From the NCBI RefSeq assembly GCF_000971055.1, contig NZ_LARW01000124.1, positions 1-38,366 on the forward strand: a stretch of DNA of 38,366 nucleotides, read 5' to 3'. Below the pieces are notes generated by a model, which worked only from the letters and a program-made list of their open reading frames with translations, made no database searches and was not told where the DNA came from. Below are positions 1 to 9,054 of this stretch, piece by piece. The translations under genes were made by a program, and so were the position numbers. Each line of letters opens with the position of its first letter. Position 1 is the stretch's first letter. The stretch comes from Sphingomonas sp. SRS2. Lineage in GTDB: Bacteria; Pseudomonadota; Alphaproteobacteria; Sphingomonadales; Sphingomonadaceae.

Positions 1-324
1 GGTGGGTATCACGACAAGGTCGGCAATCGCTATGACGCTCTGGATCGCGACGGTGATCGCAGGCGGGGTATCGATCACCGCCAGCTTGAAACCCTGCTGG
101 CGCAGCGCATCGAGATCGGCGGCGAGCCGCGCCACCGTGGTCGAGGCGAAGGCGGGTTCCCCGGCTTCGCGCTCATTCCACCAGTCGGCGAGCGACGCCT
201 GCGGGTCGACGTCGATCAGGGCGACCGGACCCGCGCCCGCACGCTCCGCCTGGACAGCGAGATGACCCGACAGCGTCGTCTTGCCCGATCCGCCCTTTTG
301 CGATGCCAGTGCCAGGATGCGCAC
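1..324 (-). CDS. ParA-family (MinD-like) ATPase, C-terminus cut by window edge
   Basis: Reading leftwards, a GTG start at 324-322 opens a frame that stays open to base 1 (108 codons). The N-terminus is a deviant Walker A motif, KGGSGKTT at about residues 10-17, preceded by a beta strand (RILALAS) and followed by DVDPQASLADWW, the Walker A-prime region of ParA ATPases. A later IDTPP (about residue 90) is the Walker B-type switch. Such ATPases dimerise on ATP and position plasmids, chromosomes or large protein assemblies on the nucleoid. The start is supported by AAAGGGG about six bases upstream. No parB partner is visible on this side, so chromosome partitioning proper cannot be told from an orphan ParA. 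The missing C-terminal half lies off the window. Confidence 0.85.
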   Translation of the reverse strand, partial: MRILALASQKGGSGKTTLSGHLAVQAERAGAGPVALIDVDPQASLADWWNEREAGEPAFASTTVARLAADLDALRQQGFKLAVIDTPPAITVAIQSVIAIADLVVIPT

Positions 325-509
325 CTGTTTCCCCTTTGCTGCGCCTCAGTGCGGCAAGGGTTGCGCCTCAAGACCTAAGCCTTTGTTCCGATCTCTGGTT
401 AAGGGCGGACACAGCATATCCGCGCATTGCGATACTCGCGGACATAAGAAGGGACGCCGTGGCGGTATGCCGGCGTCCCATGGAGATCGATCAATGTCGC
501 TCCCGCCCG

Positions 510-530
510 GGGCCTCCCATAAGGAGGTCC
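510..530 (-). terminator. possible hairpin terminator of the 27-aa gene
   Basis: CCTCC (513-517) and GGAGG (523-527) form a stem around a 5-base loop, with two further G/C pairs outside one mismatch. It lies 14-34 bases beyond the stop of the small gene. There is no T-run, so termination is uncertain. Confidence 0.22.
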
Positions 531-543
531 GGTGCGGGTGCGG

Positions 544-627
544 TTAGAGGGCGACGACCACGCCGATCGCCAGGGCCTGCGCTGCGATCGCGAAGATTGC
601 GCTGAGGGCGCTATCGAAATACTTCAT
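544..627 (-). CDS. 27-residue hydrophobic small protein
   Basis: ATG at 627-625 opens a 27-codon frame ending in TAA at 546-544. It is preceded by a strong ribosome binding site, AGCAGGAG, about six to seven bases from the ATG. The peptide starts MKYFDSAL and continues as one hydrophobic Ala/Ile/Val-rich helix of about 20 residues ending GVVVAL, so a single membrane-spanning or membrane-bound peptide is expected. Function is unknown. The clean start signal, an isolated position between parA-like and hemW genes, and a possible hairpin just downstream suggest a real, separately transcribed gene. Candidates are a small membrane regulator or a type I toxin-like peptide; nothing here decides between them. 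Confidence 0.5.
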   Translation of the reverse strand: MKYFDSALSAIFAIAAQALAIGVVVAL

Positions 628-780
628 GATATGCTCCTGCTGACGGGATTTTTCCCACTCGCACTATTATTGTGCGATGCAGCATACCTACTCTATCAAA
701 TCGATTGGTGGCAATTTCAAAACGCGTCATCGTGATTGCGTAAAATGCAATCGCCTCCAATTCTTGCAATCGTGTGACAA

Positions 781-1938
781 TCAGGCGGTGACGATGTCGC
801 CGAGGATCGCATCGAGCAGGAGCATGCCCGCCTCGGTGATGCGCAGATTAGCGCCGTCGCGCGTAAGGAGACGCTGGCGGGTCAGCCGATCGACGGCGGC
901 TTCGTCGATCAGTTGCACGATCGGCAGGCCGCTGGTGGCCGCGACCCGATCCATGTCGATCCCTTCTCTCAGCCTGAGTCCCATCAGCAGCGCTTCCTGC
1001 GCGCGCGAGGCGGGGGACAACAGATCCTCCTGTTCGATGCCATGACCGTTAGCATCGACGCGGGTGAGCCAGTTCTCGGGCTTCTTGCGCCGCACCGTCG
1101 CCATACCGCCGCGCCGCCCATGTGCGCCGGGGCCGATGCCCGCATAGCTACCATAGCGCCAATAGGTCAGGTTGTGCCGGCTCTCCGCACCCGGACGGGC
1201 GTGATTCGATATTTCATAAGCGGGCAGGCCGGCGGCGGCGGTGTCGGCACGGGTCTGTTCGAACAGGTCGGCGGCGAGGTCCGGGTCGAGGGTCGACAGC
1301 TCGCCCTTCGCGTAGCGCGCGGCGAACTGGGTGCCGGGTTCGATGGTCAGCTGATAGAGCGAGAGATGTTCGGTGCCGAAAGACAGCGCCTGGGCGAGTT
1401 CGGCCCGCCATGCCTCGGGGCTCTGGCCCGGACGGGCATAGATGAGGTCGAAGCTGACCCGGGCGAAGGCGGCCTGCGCGGTATCGAGCGCGCCGAGCCC
1501 TTCGCGAACATCGTGCGCGCGCCCGAGATAGGCGAGTGCGGCATCGTCGAGCGCCTGAAGACCGAGCGACACGCGGTTGACCCCCGCGCGTGCGAGATCG
1601 CCGAAACGGGCGGCCTCGACCGACGACGGATTTGCCTCGAGCGTGATCTCGATATCGTCGGCGACATCCCAATGTCTCGCGGCGGCGTCGATCAGCGCGG
1701 CAACCGTTTCAGGCGGCATCAGGGATGGCGTGCCCCCGCCGAAAAAGATCGAGGTCAGTCGCCGACCTGGGAGCTGTTCGGCCTCATAAGCGAGATCCTT
1801 GAGCAATGCGGCGCGCCATGCAGCCTGGTCGACCGTTTCACGGACATGGCTGTTGAAGTCGCAATAGGGGCATTTCGAGACGCAGAACGGCCAGTGTATG
1901 TAGAGCGCCAGAGCATCGTCGGGAGGGCTGCTGGTCAA
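781..1938 (-). CDS. hemW: HemW-like radical SAM protein (heme chaperone / coproporphyrinogen oxidase-like)
   Basis: 385 residues, normal for the family. The radical SAM cluster motif CxxxCxxC is at C19, C23 and C26 (CVSKCPYC), followed by FNSH and a glycine-rich FFGGGTPS, both typical of the HemN/HemW group. HemW binds heme and an iron-sulfur cluster and hands heme to respiratory enzymes; it lacks the extra N-terminal features of true anaerobic HemN, and this protein also starts almost directly at the cluster. The gene begins with TTG in a TTGA overlap with the rdgB stop, so it is the third cistron of rph-rdgB-hemW. That order recurs in alphaproteobacteria from memory. Start choice rests on the overlap; no other start precedes the motif closely. 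Confidence 0.9.
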   Translation of the reverse strand: MTSSPPDDALALYIHWPFCVSKCPYCDFNSHVRETVDQAAWRAALLKDLAYEAEQLPGRRLTSIFFGGGTPSLMPPETVAALIDAAARHWDVADDIEITLEANPSSVEAARFGDLARAGVNRVSLGLQALDDAALAYLGRAHDVREGLGALDTAQAAFARVSFDLIYARPGQSPEAWRAELAQALSFGTEHLSLYQLTIEPGTQFAARYAKGELSTLDPDLAADLFEQTRADTAAAGLPAYEISNHARPGAESRHNLTYWRYGSYAGIGPGAHGRRGGMATVRRKKPENWLTRVDANGHGIEQEDLLSPASRAQEALLMGLRLREGIDMDRVAATSGLPIVQLIDEAAVDRLTRQRLLTRDGANLRITEAGMLLLDAILGDIVTA

Positions 1939-2567
1939 AACACCGCCACGACAAGTTTGGCGAAGGCGTCGGCGCGATGGCTCATCGCGTGCTTCGCGGC
2001 GGGTTCCATCTCGCCGAAGCTGATGTCGTGGCCCAGGGGCTTGAACATCGCGTCATAGCCGAAGCCTTGATCCCCACGCGGCGGCCAGACCAATATACCG
2101 TCAACCCGGCCTTCGAAGGTCTCGACATGGCCATCGGGCCAGGCGATCGACAGCGCGCATACGAAATGTGCATCGCGGCCGGCCTCCTCGCCGGCGTCGA
2201 GCAGGCGTTGGTGGACGCGACGCATGCCTTCGTCGAAGTCACGGCGGCCGTCCTCCAGCTCGGCCCAGCGCGCCGAGAAGATGCCGGGCTCGCCGCCCAG
2301 CGCCTCGACACACAGGCCGCCGTCGTCGGCGAGCGCGGGCAGGCCGGTCAGGTCGGCGGAGAAACGCGCCTTCAACTCGGCGTTGGCGACGAAGCTTGTG
2401 CCGGTCTCTTCGGGTTCGGGCACGCCCATCGCCGCCGCCGAGACCGTCTCGATCCCGAACGGCGCGAGCAGTTCGCCGATTTCCCGCAGCTTGCCCTTGT
2501 TGTGGCTGGCGATCACCAGCTTGCCCGGGGCGAGCTTGCGATGCGGGATATCGGCGACGTCGCTCAC
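1935..2567 (-). CDS. rdgB: RdgB/HAM1 family non-canonical purine NTP pyrophosphatase
   Basis: 210 residues. [10 protein letters not shown] at about residues 21-30 is the substrate-binding signature of the RdgB/Ham1 (XTP/dITP diphosphatase) family; [24 protein letters not shown] further on carries the conserved metal-binding Asp region. The enzyme hydrolyses dITP, dXTP and their ribo forms to monophosphates and so keeps deaminated purines out of nucleic acids. It starts with GTG in a GTGA overlap with the rph stop and ends inside the hemW start, so translation of the three genes is probably coupled. Confidence 0.93.
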   Translation of the reverse strand: MSDVADIPHRKLAPGKLVIASHNKGKLREIGELLAPFGIETVSAAAMGVPEPEETGTSFVANAELKARFSADLTGLPALADDGGLCVEALGGEPGIFSARWAELEDGRRDFDEGMRRVHQRLLDAGEEAGRDAHFVCALSIAWPDGHVETFEGRVDGILVWPPRGDQGFGYDAMFKPLGHDISFGEMEPAAKHAMSHRADAFAKLVVAVF

Positions 2568-3280
2568 CGGCCGGCGGCCTTGCGCTGCGCGGCGAATATC
2601 TCGGTGCAGCCGATCCGGGCCAGGCGGAGCAGCCTCAAAAGAGCTTCCTCGTCATAGGTGGCGCCTTCCGCGGTAGCCTGGGCCTCGGCGATATTGCCGT
2701 TGTCGAGCAGCACGAAATTGGCATCGGCATGCGCGTTCGAATCCTCGATATAATCGAGATCGAGCACCGGAGTTCCCTCGTAGATGCCACAGGACACAGC
2801 TGCGATCTGGCCGGTAATCGGATCCTCGCTCAGCGCGCCCGATGCGAGCAGCTTGTCGATGGCGATGCGCAGCGCGACCCAGCCGCCCGAAATCGCGGCG
2901 GTGCGGGTGCCGCCATCGGCCTGAATGACGTCGCAGTCGATCACGATCTGGCGCTCGCCGAGCTTCGCCATGTCGACCACGGCGCGCAGCGAGCGGCCGA
3001 TCAGCCGCTGAATTTCCTGAGTACGGCCCGACTGCTTGCCCTTGGCGGCCTCACGGCTGCCGCGGGTGTGGGTGGCGCGGGGCAGCATGCCATATTCGGC
3101 AGTGACCCAGCCGCTGCCCTTGCCGCGCAGGAAGGGTGGCACTTTCTCCTCTACCGAAGCGGTGACGAGCACCTTCGTGTCCCCGAAGCTGATCAACACC
3201 GACCCTTCGGCATGAACGGTGAAGCCGGTTTCGATGCTGATCGCCCGCATTTGATCGGGGGCGCGGCCGGATGGGCGCAT
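2564..3280 (-). CDS. rph: Ribonuclease PH
   Basis: 238 residues, full length. The N-terminus [19 protein letters not shown] and the later segment with [29 protein letters not shown] and [16 protein letters not shown] are classic RNase PH signatures, including the phosphate-binding arginines. It trims tRNA 3' ends by phosphorolysis. The ATG at 3280-3278 has GAAGGA six bases upstream. It is the first gene of rph-rdgB-hemW and is divergent from hrcA across about 100 bases, which must hold both promoters. The RNase PH/HrcA pairing is recalled as common in alphaproteobacteria. Confidence 0.95.
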   Translation of the reverse strand: MRPSGRAPDQMRAISIETGFTVHAEGSVLISFGDTKVLVTASVEEKVPPFLRGKGSGWVTAEYGMLPRATHTRGSREAAKGKQSGRTQEIQRLIGRSLRAVVDMAKLGERQIVIDCDVIQADGGTRTAAISGGWVALRIAIDKLLASGALSEDPITGQIAAVSCGIYEGTPVLDLDYIEDSNAHADANFVLLDNGNIAEAQATAEGATYDEEALLRLLRLARIGCTEIFAAQRKAAGR

Positions 3281-3378
3281 GAATATTCCTTCTTTGCTAT
3301 GAGCCGCGTCCTTTAGGAGCGGACGGGCAAAGTTGGAAGCCTGTTGAGCAGTGGCCCCTGCTTCCCTATCTGTTGTCT

Positions 3379-4422
3379 GTGAACAGTCAGCCGATGTCCG
3401 AAATGTCGAGCCGAGCGCGCGAAGTTTTTCGCGTGGTCGTCGAAAGCTATCTCGGCACCGGCGTGCCGGTCGGCTCGCGCACGATATCGAAGCTGGCGGG
3501 GCTCAACCTGTCGCCGGCATCGATCCGCAACGTGATGCAGGATCTCGAGGAACTCGGTCTGCTGGAAGCGCCGCACACCTCGGCGGGCCGGATGCCGACC
3601 CAGTCGGGGCTGCGCCTGTTTGTCGACGGGATGATGCAGACGGCCGAGCCTTCGGCGGAAGAACGGGCCGCGATCGAGGCGCGCGCCGCGCGTGGCAGCC
3701 CCGTCGAGGAGGCGCTGGCGCAGACCAGCGCGATATTGTCGGGGCTGTCGGCCTGCGCTGGCATCGTGCTGGTACCGCGTAACGAGCCGACGCTGCGCCA
3801 GTTCAGCTTCGTGCCGCTGTCGCGCGAGCAGGCGGTGGCCGTGATGGTCGGCCAGGATGGCAGCGTCGAAAATCGTGTCGTCGATCTGCCCGCCGGGCTT
3901 CCGCCATCGGCCTTGGTCGAAGCGGGCAATTTTATCAGCGAACGGCTTGCCGGGCTGACGCTCAGCGAGGCGCGTGCGCGGATCGAGGCCGAACTGGGCC
4001 GCGAGCGCGCCGCGCTCGATGCCGCCGCAGCGTCGCTGGTGGAACAGGGGCTTGCGGTCTGGTCGCAGGACGGCAGCGCCCGGCCGGTGCTGATCGTGCG
4101 GGGCCAGGCCAATCTGATCGATCCGATGGCCGCCGCCGATCTGGAGCGTGTCCGCCAGCTGCTCGACGAGATCGAGGGCAAGGAAGAGATCGCCCGGCTG
4201 CTCGAAAGCGCGCGGGCGGGGCAGGGTATGAAGATCTTCATCGGCGCGGAGAACAAGCTGTTTTCGCTATCGGGATCGTCGGTGATCGCGGCGCCCTATC
4301 GCGGCGCCGATGGTCGCGTGGTCGGCGTGGTGGGGGTGATCGGGCCGACCCGGCTCAACTATGCCCGCATCGTGCCGATGGTCGATTTCACCGCGCAGGC
4401 GCTCACCAGGATGATGGCGTAA
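3379..4422 (+). CDS. hrcA: Heat-inducible transcription repressor HrcA
   Basis: About 347 residues. The N-terminal winged-helix region ([50 protein letters not shown]) is diagnostic of HrcA, and the C-terminus [13 protein letters not shown]...[22 protein letters not shown] matches the family end. HrcA represses groESL or related chaperone genes at CIRCE operators. No CIRCE inverted repeat is evident here, and no grpE follows, unlike many genomes. Possible starts are TTG 3373, GTG 3379 and ATG 3394; GTG is preferred because spacing to the RAR motif then fits related proteins as I remember them. None has a strong ribosome binding site. Confidence 0.94.
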   Translation: MNSQPMSEMSSRAREVFRVVVESYLGTGVPVGSRTISKLAGLNLSPASIRNVMQDLEELGLLEAPHTSAGRMPTQSGLRLFVDGMMQTAEPSAEERAAIEARAARGSPVEEALAQTSAILSGLSACAGIVLVPRNEPTLRQFSFVPLSREQAVAVMVGQDGSVENRVVDLPAGLPPSALVEAGNFISERLAGLTLSEARARIEAELGRERAALDAAAASLVEQGLAVWSQDGSARPVLIVRGQANLIDPMAAADLERVRQLLDEIEGKEEIARLLESARAGQGMKIFIGAENKLFSLSGSSVIAAPYRGADGRVVGVVGVIGPTRLNYARIVPMVDFTAQALTRMMA

Positions 4423-4432
4423 GCGTGTAACC

Positions 4433-4469
4433 TTTTGCCTGCCGCCAGCGAATATGCTGGCAGGCAAAG
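4433..4469. terminator. bidirectional hairpin between convergent hrcA and PilZ gene
   Basis: TTTGCCTG (4434-4441) pairs with CAGGCAAA (4461-4468), and inside it CCAGC (4445-4449) pairs with GCTGG (4456-4460) around a 6-base loop, leaving a 3-base bulge. It lies exactly between the ends of two convergent genes. On the plus strand the stem is preceded by CCTTT and lacks a long T-run after it. Confidence 0.6.
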
Positions 4470-4475
4470 TGGAGA

Positions 4476-4838
4476 TCAGTTGGCGTTATGCTGCGAACCC
4501 TTGGACACCAACGCCATCACGATGGGCTCGCTCAGCGGTTCTTCGAACTGGACGCCGAAGCGGTTCCCCTCGACCCAGCGGACGATGCCCGGGATTTCGA
4601 GATTCTGACGTTCGAGCAGCAGCCGGCAGCCGACCGGCGGCGGCGGCGAGGCGCTGAGCATCGCGCCGCCCTGCGAGACGTCGAGCAGCACGCCATTGGC
4701 CTCGCCATGCACCGAGAAGAAGGTCGCGGCGAGCATGATCCGGTGGCGCCCATGGCGGCGGGCATCCGCTTGTTGCTGTTCACTGGCAAAGGCCATGGGG
4801 TCGTATTTCCCAGAATCGCTAATATCCCGATCCGGCAA
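4476..4838 (-). CDS. PilZ-domain protein (cyclic-di-GMP binding)
   Basis: 120 residues forming essentially one PilZ domain. The RxxxR signature is in RRHGRHR (about residues 28-34) and the D/NxSxxG signature is DVSQGG (about residues 58-63), followed by the beta-barrel pattern GCRLLLERQNLEIPGIVRWVEGNRFGVQFEEP. PilZ domains bind cyclic-di-GMP and alter motility, adhesion or polysaccharide output; the target here cannot be told. It is convergent with hrcA and divergent from the cytochrome b gene. The start could also be an internal Met (MAFASEQ), which would remove a short charged tail. Confidence 0.85.
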   Translation of the reverse strand: MPDRDISDSGKYDPMAFASEQQQADARRHGRHRIMLAATFFSVHGEANGVLLDVSQGGAMLSASPPPPVGCRLLLERQNLEIPGIVRWVEGNRFGVQFEEPLSEPIVMALVSKGSQHNAN

Positions 4839-4870
4839 CTATCGCGGATTATCGCTAATGAATCGCTAAT
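4815..4870. promoter_or_regulatory. three direct repeats of ATCGCTAAT in a divergent promoter region
   Basis: ATCGCTAAT occurs exactly at 4815-4823, 4851-4859 and 4862-4870 between the start of the PilZ gene and the cytochrome b gene; a half-similar ATCGCGGAT starts at 4841. The first copy overlaps the 5' end of the PilZ reading frame if its first Met is used. Repeated short words in a divergent intergenic region suggest binding sites for a regulator, which is not identified. Confidence 0.4.
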
Positions 4871-4927
4871 ATGCGCAATTGACGACATATTTCCCGCACA
4901 GCCTTTGGTCGGGTGGAGCGGAGCGGC

Positions 4928-5776
4928 ATGAGCGACGCCAAAGTGCCTGACGCTGCGGTATCCGCGCCGGGCGGCGGCGATCTCGTCCGGCGGCACCGCC
5001 TGTCGACGCTGCTGTGGCACTGGATCAACGCCTTCACCATCTTCGTGATGCTCATGAGCGGGCTGATGATCTTCAACGCGCATCCCCGGCTCTATTGGGG
5101 TCAATATGGTGCGAACAGCGATCATGCCTGGCTGCTGATCGGTTCGGCGGGCGAACGTGGCGTGCTCAAGATAGGCGACGAGATATTCGACACGACCGGC
5201 GTGCTGGGTGTCTGGGAGGACCCTGAGGGCGTCGTGAAGCGGCGCGCCTTTCCCTGGTGGGCGACGATCCCGTCGAATTACAGCCTGGCCGATGCGCGGC
5301 TATGGCATTTCTTCTTCGCCTGGGTGCTGGTCATCGCCGGGCTGGCCTATTGGCTGGTCAGCGCCATAAACCGCCATATCCAGCGCGACCTGATACCCCG
5401 GCGCGCCGAGCTCAGCCCACGGCATATCTGGCGCGATATCGCCGATCACGCCCGGCTGCGCTTTCCACGCGGCGCAGCGGCGTTGCGCTATAACATTCTT
5501 CAAAAACTCGCCTATCTCTCTGTTATATTTGGCCTTATTCCGCTAATCGTGCTGACTGGACTGACGATGTCGCCGGGCGTCAACGCCGCCTGGCCTTGGC
5601 TGGTCGACCTGTTCGGCGGGCGGCAGTCGGCGCGCTCGATTCATTTCCTCTGCGCCTTCGGCTTCGTCCTCTTCATCACCGTCCACCTGCTGATGGTGCT
5701 GCTCGCCGGACCCTTCAACGAAATAAGATCGATGATCACGGGCTGGTATCGACTGCCAAGGGAGCGCAAGCCATGA
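4928..5776 (+). CDS. Membrane cytochrome b (b561/hydrogenase-type b subunit)
   Basis: 282 residues from ATG 4928 (GTG 4913 is an alternative). Four or five hydrophobic helices are visible, with histidines at the helix positions expected for two b hemes: LLWHWINAF near residue 35, LWHFFFAWVLV near 130, and SIHFLCAFG...FITVHLLMVL near 245-260. A polar loop after the first helix (about 55-110) faces the periplasm. Such proteins pass electrons between the quinone pool and a partner redox enzyme. The partner is the next gene, whose ATG overlaps this stop codon (ATGA), so the two form a membrane-anchored oxidoreductase complex. Confidence 0.85.
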   Translation: MSDAKVPDAAVSAPGGGDLVRRHRLSTLLWHWINAFTIFVMLMSGLMIFNAHPRLYWGQYGANSDHAWLLIGSAGERGVLKIGDEIFDTTGVLGVWEDPEGVVKRRAFPWWATIPSNYSLADARLWHFFFAWVLVIAGLAYWLVSAINRHIQRDLIPRRAELSPRHIWRDIADHARLRFPRGAAALRYNILQKLAYLSVIFGLIPLIVLTGLTMSPGVNAAWPWLVDLFGGRQSARSIHFLCAFGFVLFITVHLLMVLLAGPFNEIRSMITGWYRLPRERKP

Positions 5777-6528
5777 TCACCCGGCGCGGACTGATCGGAT
5801 CGCTGGCGGCCGGCGCGGGCGGGCTGCTGGTGTCGGGCTGCAACCGGATCAACGCGAATCCGGGTGTCCGCTCGCTGCTCCAGAGCGCCGAAGGGCTGAC
5901 GATGCGCGCCCAGCGGATCATTACCGATCGCAGCGATCTCGCCCGCGAGTTCACCGCCGCCGATCTGTCGCCGCAGTTCCGCGTCAACGGCACGCGCCAG
6001 CCGGCGGGCGCCGATTACGAGGCGCACCGGCTCGGCCAGTTCGCCGACTGGCGGCTTGCCATCGACGGACTGGTCGCGCGCCCGCTGGCACTGTCGATGG
6101 CGCAGATCCGGGCGATGCCGCGCCGGACGCAGATTACCCGCCACGATTGTGTGGAAGGCTGGAGTGCGATCGGCCAGTGGACTGGCGTGCCGCTCAAACT
6201 GCTGCTCGACCATGCCGGGCTTCGATCGAGCGTCCGCTACCTGATCTTCCACTGCGCCGATCGCTACGCGCAAACCGACTATTATGAGAGCATTGATCTG
6301 ATCGACGGCTTCCACCCGCAGACGATCCTGGCCTGGGGCCTGAACGGTCAGCCGCTGCCCGTGGGCAACGGTGCTCCGCTACGCCTGCGGGTCGAGCGGC
6401 AGCTTGGCTACAAGCACGCAAAATATGTGCAGCGGATCGAGGCGGTCGACAGTCTGGCGGCGCACGGGCTGGGCAAGGGCGGCTATTGGGAAGACCACCA
6501 TGATTATGCCTGGTATGCCGGTATCTAG
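5773..6528 (+). CDS. Periplasmic molybdopterin-dependent oxidoreductase (sulfite oxidase / MsrP-like fold)
   Basis: 251 residues. The N-terminus MITRRGLIGSLAAGAGGLLVSGC has a twin-arginine, a hydrophobic stretch and a Cys, consistent with Tat export and possibly lipidation. The mature part holds RHDCVEGWSAIGQW (about residues 120-133), where Cys is the expected molybdenum ligand, and LPVGNGAPLRLRVERQLGYKHAKYVQRIE, the characteristic end of the sulfite-oxidase fold domain. No substrate can be assigned. It is translationally coupled to the upstream cytochrome b (4-base overlap), giving a two-subunit system like MsrPQ in outline but with a different, hydrogenase-type b subunit. Its 3' end overlaps the convergent EamA gene by four bases. 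Confidence 0.87.
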   Translation: MITRRGLIGSLAAGAGGLLVSGCNRINANPGVRSLLQSAEGLTMRAQRIITDRSDLAREFTAADLSPQFRVNGTRQPAGADYEAHRLGQFADWRLAIDGLVARPLALSMAQIRAMPRRTQITRHDCVEGWSAIGQWTGVPLKLLLDHAGLRSSVRYLIFHCADRYAQTDYYESIDLIDGFHPQTILAWGLNGQPLPVGNGAPLRLRVERQLGYKHAKYVQRIEAVDSLAAHGLGKGGYWEDHHDYAWYAGI

Positions 6529-7466
6529 GCCGATCTGGCCACGGACTTTCGGCTGTCGAGCAGGGTGAACAGCCCGACGCCGCCGATAACCAGCAGGGTG
6601 CCCGCCGCCTCGGGCAGGCCAAAGGGTTCGGCGAGAATCAGGATCGCCAGCACAATCGTCACCACCGGGCTCAGCGTCGAAATGATCGCGGTGCCCTGCG
6701 CACCGATCCGGGCGGTGCCCGCCGACATCATGAAGGTCGGCACGACCGTGGAGAATATTGCGAGCATCAGGATCAACAGCCATGCGGGCTGTGGCAGGGC
6801 CAATGCACCCGGGCTATGGGTGAGGGCGAACTGACCGATGACCGTGGCGCTGGCCGCGCACATTGCGATGGCGGTGAACAGGGCAGGGCCGCAGCGCAGG
6901 ATAATCTCGCGCGCGAACAGCTGGTAGAGCGCGAAGGCGGCGGCAGCGGCAAGGACCAGCCCCGCACCGCCGAGCATTGACGGCGTCAGTCGCGACGGAT
7001 CCGCGCCGAACATCACGATCAGCCCCGCATAGCTCAATGCCGCCCCCGCCATGGCGTGGGCGCGCAACGGATGGCGAAGCAGTATGCGGCCGAAGATGAT
7101 CACGAAGAAGGGGTAGGTGAACAGGATCAACCGCTCGGTCTGTGCCTCAAGCGTCTGTAAGCCTTCGAAATCGAGCCAGGACGACAGGTGATAGCCAAGG
7201 ATGCCGATCAGTGCGGCGAGGCCCATGCTCCGCGCATCGGGCCGCATCTCCGCTGGCCGGCGATGCCATGCGTACACCCCGACCGCCGCGAACACCGGCG
7301 CCGACAGCATCATCCGCATCGCGAGCAGGGTGGAGGTGTCGACATCATAGGCATAGATCAGCTTAATCAGGATGCCCTTCAGGGCGAACAGCATCGCGCC
7401 GCACGCCGACAGGACAAAGCCGATCAACCGCCAGCGGGCGGTGCCTGATTGGGACCGTTGGGTCAT
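6525..7466 (-). CDS. EamA/DMT-family membrane transporter
   Basis: 313 residues with about ten hydrophobic helices and two EamA halves, typical of drug/metabolite transporters. The first half starts LIGFVLSACGAMLFALKGILIKLIYAY and includes the GLQTLEAQTERLILFTYPFFVII pattern; the second half includes GTAIISTLSPVVTIVLAILILAEPFGLPEAAG. Substrate is unknown; these carriers export metabolites or amino acids. It lies directly downstream of leuA on the same strand but after a strong hairpin (7479-7502), so it may be separately transcribed. The tail KSVARSA ends four bases inside the convergent oxidoreductase gene. Confidence 0.87.
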   Translation of the reverse strand: MTQRSQSGTARWRLIGFVLSACGAMLFALKGILIKLIYAYDVDTSTLLAMRMMLSAPVFAAVGVYAWHRRPAEMRPDARSMGLAALIGILGYHLSSWLDFEGLQTLEAQTERLILFTYPFFVIIFGRILLRHPLRAHAMAGAALSYAGLIVMFGADPSRLTPSMLGGAGLVLAAAAAFALYQLFAREIILRCGPALFTAIAMCAASATVIGQFALTHSPGALALPQPAWLLILMLAIFSTVVPTFMMSAGTARIGAQGTAIISTLSPVVTIVLAILILAEPFGLPEAAGTLLVIGGVGLFTLLDSRKSVARSA

Positions 7467-7478
7467 GAAATGTCCAGT

Positions 7479-7502
7479 CCCCCTCCCGCAGTCGGGAGGG
7501 GG
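7479..7502. terminator. perfect 10-bp stem-loop between leuA and the EamA gene
   Basis: CCCCCTCCCG (7479-7488) and CGGGAGGGGG (7493-7502) form a perfect 10-bp stem with the loop CAGT. It sits in the 42 bases between the leuA stop and the EamA start. No T-run follows on the minus strand. It could be an RNA hairpin terminator, a processing or stability element, or a copy of a dispersed GC-rich palindrome family. Confidence 0.55.
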
Positions 7503-7508
7503 AGAGGG

Positions 7509-9050
7509 TCAGCCGACGGCCTGGTCGACCGGAGCCCGGCCGCGCTTGACCATCATCTTGTTGAGGGCGTTCACATAGGCGCGGACCGATGCGACCATCG
7601 TGTCCTGATGCGCACCGCGGCCACGCGTCGTCCGGCCGTTTTCGGAGAGTAATACCGAAACCTCGGCCTGCGCGTCGGTACCGCCGGTTACGGCGTGGAC
7701 CTCGTAGCGTTCGAGCACCGAACTGTCGTGCGGCACGATCAGGCGGATCGCGTTGAACAGCGCATCGACCGGGCCGTTCCCCTTCGACGTCACCGTCTTG
7801 TCTTCGCCGTCGACCTCCAGCGTCAGGATCGCACGCTGCGGGCCGTTGGAGCCGCAATAGACCTCGACTTCCTTGACCTGGATCGCGTCGTGACCGCGCA
7901 GGACCTCGTCGTCGACCAGCGCGACGATATCCTCGTCGTAAACCGCCTTCTTTGCGTCGGCGAGTTCCTTGAAGCGCCCAAACGCATCCTGGAAGGCATT
8001 GTCGCCCAGCGTATAGCCCAGCTCTTCGAGCTTCTGACGGAAGGCGGCGCGGCCCGAATGCTTGCCCATCACCAGGCTCGACTGGGTCAAGCCAACGCTT
8101 TCCGGCGTCATGATCTCATAGGTCGAGCTATCCTTGATCATTCCGTCCTGATGGATGCCGCTCTCATGCGCGAAGGCGTTGGCGCCGACGATCGCCTTGT
8201 TGGGCTGCACCTGAAAGCCGGTGATCCCGGAGATCAGCCGCGAGGCGCGGGTGATTTCGGTCGAGACGATACCCGTGCGGACGGGCATGACGTCCTGCCG
8301 CACCTTCAATGCCATCGCGATTTCTTCCATCGCGGCGTTGCCGGCGCGTTCGCCGATGCCGTTGATCGTCGATTCAACCTGACCCGCGCCGGCCATCACC
8401 GCCGCGAGCGTATTGGCGACCGCGAGGCCCAGATCATTGTGGCAATGAGTTGAGAAGGTCGCGAGGTCCGCGTTGGGAACGCGATTGATCATGTCGCGGA
8501 ACATCGCGCCATAGGTCTCGGGCGTCGCATAGCCGACCGTATCGGGCAGGTTGATCGTCCGCGCGCCGGCCGCAATCGCGATCTCGATCGCCCGCGCCAG
8601 AAAATCGGGTTCCGACCGGGTCGCGTCCTCGGCCGACCATTCGACATCGGGGCACAGGTTACGCGCGAGGCGGATAGTGCGGTCGATCGCCTCCAATACC
8701 TCGTCGGGCGACTTGTTGAGTTTTACGCGCATGTGCAGCGGCGATGTGGCGATGAAGGTGTGGATGCGCGGCGAAACCGCATGCTGCACGGCATCCCACG
8801 CGCGTTCGATATCGGCGGATGCGGCGCGCGCCAGGCTGGCGACGGTAGCGCGCTTGCACTGCCGGGCAACCTCGGACACCGCCTCGAAATCGCCGGGCGA
8901 GGCGATTGCGAAGCCGGCCTCGATGATGTCGACGCCCATCGTCTCCAGCTGGGCGGCAACCTGCAATTTTTCCTCGAGGTTCATCGAACAGCCGGGAGAC
9001 TGCTCGCCGTCGCGCAAGGTGGTGTCGAAAATCTTGATGGTCTTGGTCAC
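7509..9050 (-). CDS. leuA: 2-isopropylmalate synthase
   Basis: 513 residues, full length. It starts KTIKIFDTTLRDGEQSPGCSM, the catalytic DRE-TIM barrel motif, and contains FSTHCHNDLGLAVANTLA and GERAGNAAMEEI, both diagnostic of LeuA; the C-terminal part (after about residue 390) is the leucine-binding regulatory domain. It condenses acetyl-CoA with 2-oxoisovalerate in the first committed step of leucine synthesis. The GTG start at 9050 has AGGAG eight bases upstream. Upstream lie a Leu-rich leader peptide and stem-loops, pointing to ribosome-mediated control by leucyl-tRNA supply in addition to feedback inhibition. Confidence 0.96.
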   Translation of the reverse strand: MTKTIKIFDTTLRDGEQSPGCSMNLEEKLQVAAQLETMGVDIIEAGFAIASPGDFEAVSEVARQCKRATVASLARAASADIERAWDAVQHAVSPRIHTFIATSPLHMRVKLNKSPDEVLEAIDRTIRLARNLCPDVEWSAEDATRSEPDFLARAIEIAIAAGARTINLPDTVGYATPETYGAMFRDMINRVPNADLATFSTHCHNDLGLAVANTLAAVMAGAGQVESTINGIGERAGNAAMEEIAMALKVRQDVMPVRTGIVSTEITRASRLISGITGFQVQPNKAIVGANAFAHESGIHQDGMIKDSSTYEIMTPESVGLTQSSLVMGKHSGRAAFRQKLEELGYTLGDNAFQDAFGRFKELADAKKAVYDEDIVALVDDEVLRGHDAIQVKEVEVYCGSNGPQRAILTLEVDGEDKTVTSKGNGPVDALFNAIRLIVPHDSSVLERYEVHAVTGGTDAQAEVSVLLSENGRTTRGRGAHQDTMVASVRAYVNALNKMMVKRGRAPVDQAVG

Positions 9051-9054
9051 GGAA

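Noticed and set aside
913-3316. Long plus-strand open frames opposite hemW, rdgB and rph
   Set aside because: They are antisense to clearly conserved genes, Arg/Gly-rich and without family features; expected by-product of high GC.
3281-3378. CIRCE operator upstream of hrcA
   Set aside because: No TTAGCACTC-type inverted repeat is present between rph and hrcA.
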